From JALWSI01 sp964569095 [NCBI: uncultured Aquificales bacterium] (lineage in GTDB: Bacteria; Thermosulfidibacterota; Thermosulfidibacteria; Thermosulfidibacterales), in NCBI GenBank assembly GCA_964569095.1, contig CAZMTB010000145.1:1-6607 (forward strand): a DNA stretch of 6,607 nucleotides. Reading direction: 5' to 3'. Positions 6,406 through 6,607 of this stretch are shown in pieces (within the stretch, counting starts at the first letter, position 1; every line of letters begins with the position of its first letter). Made by a program: the position numbers and the translations under genes. Under the pieces are notes generated by a model that was given only the letters and a program-made list of their open reading frames with translations, did not search any database and was not told the origin of the DNA.

Positions 6406-6423
6406 CGAGCCATCCCTTGTCAA
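6395..6423 (-). promoter_or_regulatory. Candidate sigma-70 promoter of the nik-hyp operon
   Basis: The minus strand has a perfect TTGACA (-35) at 6418-6423, then 17 nt, then CACATT at 6395-6400 as a weak -10; an AT-rich stretch follows. Transcription would start near 6388, giving a leader of about 37 nt before nikK. The -35 match is strong and the -10 is poor, which fits a regulated promoter or slightly different sigma preferences. Confidence 0.5.
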
Positions 6424-6432
6424 GAAAGGCTC
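6407..6432. repeat. Second, weaker inverted repeat over the shared -35 zone
   Basis: Arms GAGCC (6407-6411) and GGCTC (6428-6432) are separated by 16 bp and surround CTTGTCAAG. Total span is 26 bp, the same as the neighbouring repeat at 6380-6405. Five-base arms can occur by chance, so this is tentative. Confidence 0.3.
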
Positions 6433-6445
6433 CTTTCAATACGAA
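6417..6445 (+). promoter_or_regulatory. Candidate promoter of the tat gene, overlapping the divergent -35 box
   Basis: TTGTCA (6417-6422) and TACGAA (6440-6445) are separated by 17 nt, a weak but correctly spaced sigma-70 pattern. Its -35 hexamer occupies nearly the same bases as the leftward TTGACA, within the quasi-palindrome CTTGTCAAG (6416-6424). The polymerases would compete for the same DNA. Confidence 0.3.
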
Positions 6446-6476
6446 GCCAGGAGAGGTTCCACTTCCAACGGCTACC

Positions 6477-6484
6477 GAGGAGAG
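6477..6484 (+). promoter_or_regulatory. Shine-Dalgarno for the tat gene
   Basis: GAGGAGAG with its GGAG core at 6479-6482 lies 5 nt before ATG 6488, supporting this start for the Tat protein. Confidence 0.65.
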
Positions 6485-6487
6485 TAG

Positions 6488-6607
6488 ATGCTGGGATTCA
6501 ACGAGATAATGGTGGTTCTCCTTCTGGCCCTTCTGGTCATGGGACCAGAAAGGGTGATCCAAACCATACAGTCGCTCCGTAAAGAAACAGAAGGGCTGAA
6601 AAGAGAG
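6488..6607 (+). CDS. Twin-arginine translocase TatA/TatB-family protein, N-terminal 40 residues (cut by window edge)
   Basis: The Tat system exports folded proteins, and TatA/TatB are short proteins with one N-terminal membrane helix, a Gly-Pro hinge and an amphipathic helix. The 40 visible codons read MLGFNEIMVVLLLALLVMGP, then ERVIQTIQSLRKETEGLKRE. The helix (about 5-18), hinge Gly19-Pro20 and charged amphipathic helix are all in place. Glu6 after Phe-Asn and the GPER hinge resemble TatB (FxEL and GPERLP) more than classical TatA, but small bacterial families mix these traits, so I give no symbol. No stop occurs before the window edge. It is transcribed away from the nickel operon from a shared intergenic region. 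Many periplasmic [NiFe]-hydrogenases reach their site through Tat, which may explain the pairing; the gene could also simply be a chance neighbour. Confidence 0.82.
   Translation, partial: MLGFNEIMVVLLLALLVMGPERVIQTIQSLRKETEGLKRE

Noticed and set aside
6352-6423. A longer NikK beginning at 6423.
   Set aside because: It would place 24 extra residues before the signal peptide and would remove the promoter and operator; the ribosome site supports ATG 6351.
6352-6487. A cobalamin or NiCo riboswitch in the leader of the operon.
   Set aside because: The predicted leader is only about 37 nt and the whole intergenic region is 136 bp; no matching stem structure is apparent.
6374-6562. A 62-codon minus-strand frame overlapping the tat gene and promoter region.
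   Set aside because: It covers the divergent promoter region and is antisense to a recognisable Tat protein, with no protein-like features.

Overview
The window is a compact accessory-gene locus for making [NiFe]-hydrogenase active sites. Seven complete or nearly complete genes and one partial gene run leftward on the minus strand, and one partial gene runs rightward at the far right edge. The source looks like an anaerobic, hydrogen-metabolising bacterium. Dense gene packing, frequent AGA/AGG arginine and ATA isoleucine codons, and several GTG/TTG starts would suit a thermophile, but that is inference and I cannot name a genus.

In minus-strand transcription order (right to left), the first five genes form an energy-coupling-factor nickel transporter of the NikKMLQO type. 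They are nikK (periplasmic DUF4198-type protein, 5548-6351), nikM (substrate-binding membrane component, 4946-5547), nikL (signal-peptide protein with one C-terminal membrane anchor, 4506-4949), nikQ (EcfT-type coupling protein, 3779-4516) and nikO (ATPase, 3135-3782). Three maturation genes follow without a gap: hypE (2149-3138), hypD (1119-2189) and hypF (1-1126, cut by the left edge). Every junction abuts or overlaps by 1 to 41 nt, so the set reads as one translationally coupled operon. Nickel entering through NikKMLQO would supply the same hydrogenases whose Fe(CN)2CO group is built by HypF, HypE and HypD. The hypA, hypB and hypC genes are not in the window.

The only non-coding stretch is the 136-bp divergent intergenic region 6352-6487. 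It holds a perfect TTGACA -35 box for the nik-hyp operon, a candidate promoter for the rightward gene that overlaps it, and a 26-bp inverted repeat (TTCTGCA-N12-TGCAGAA) over the -10/start zone of the nik-hyp promoter, which is a good operator candidate. The rightward gene (from 6488) encodes the start of a TatA/TatB-family protein. Tat exports folded cofactor proteins, including many [NiFe]-hydrogenases, so the neighbourhood makes functional sense.

The main anomaly is nikM: as given, its reading frame is broken by a net -1 shift at a G-rich spot near 5318-5328, although both halves are well conserved. Other points of interest are the shared histidine at the exposed N-terminus of NikM, mature NikL and mature NikK, a Cys-x2-Cys pair in NikK, and a 15-nt dinucleotide tract inside nikO. 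I see no mobile element, CRISPR array, RNA gene or clearly new system; this is mostly a recognisable nickel/hydrogenase-maturation module with several unusual details.
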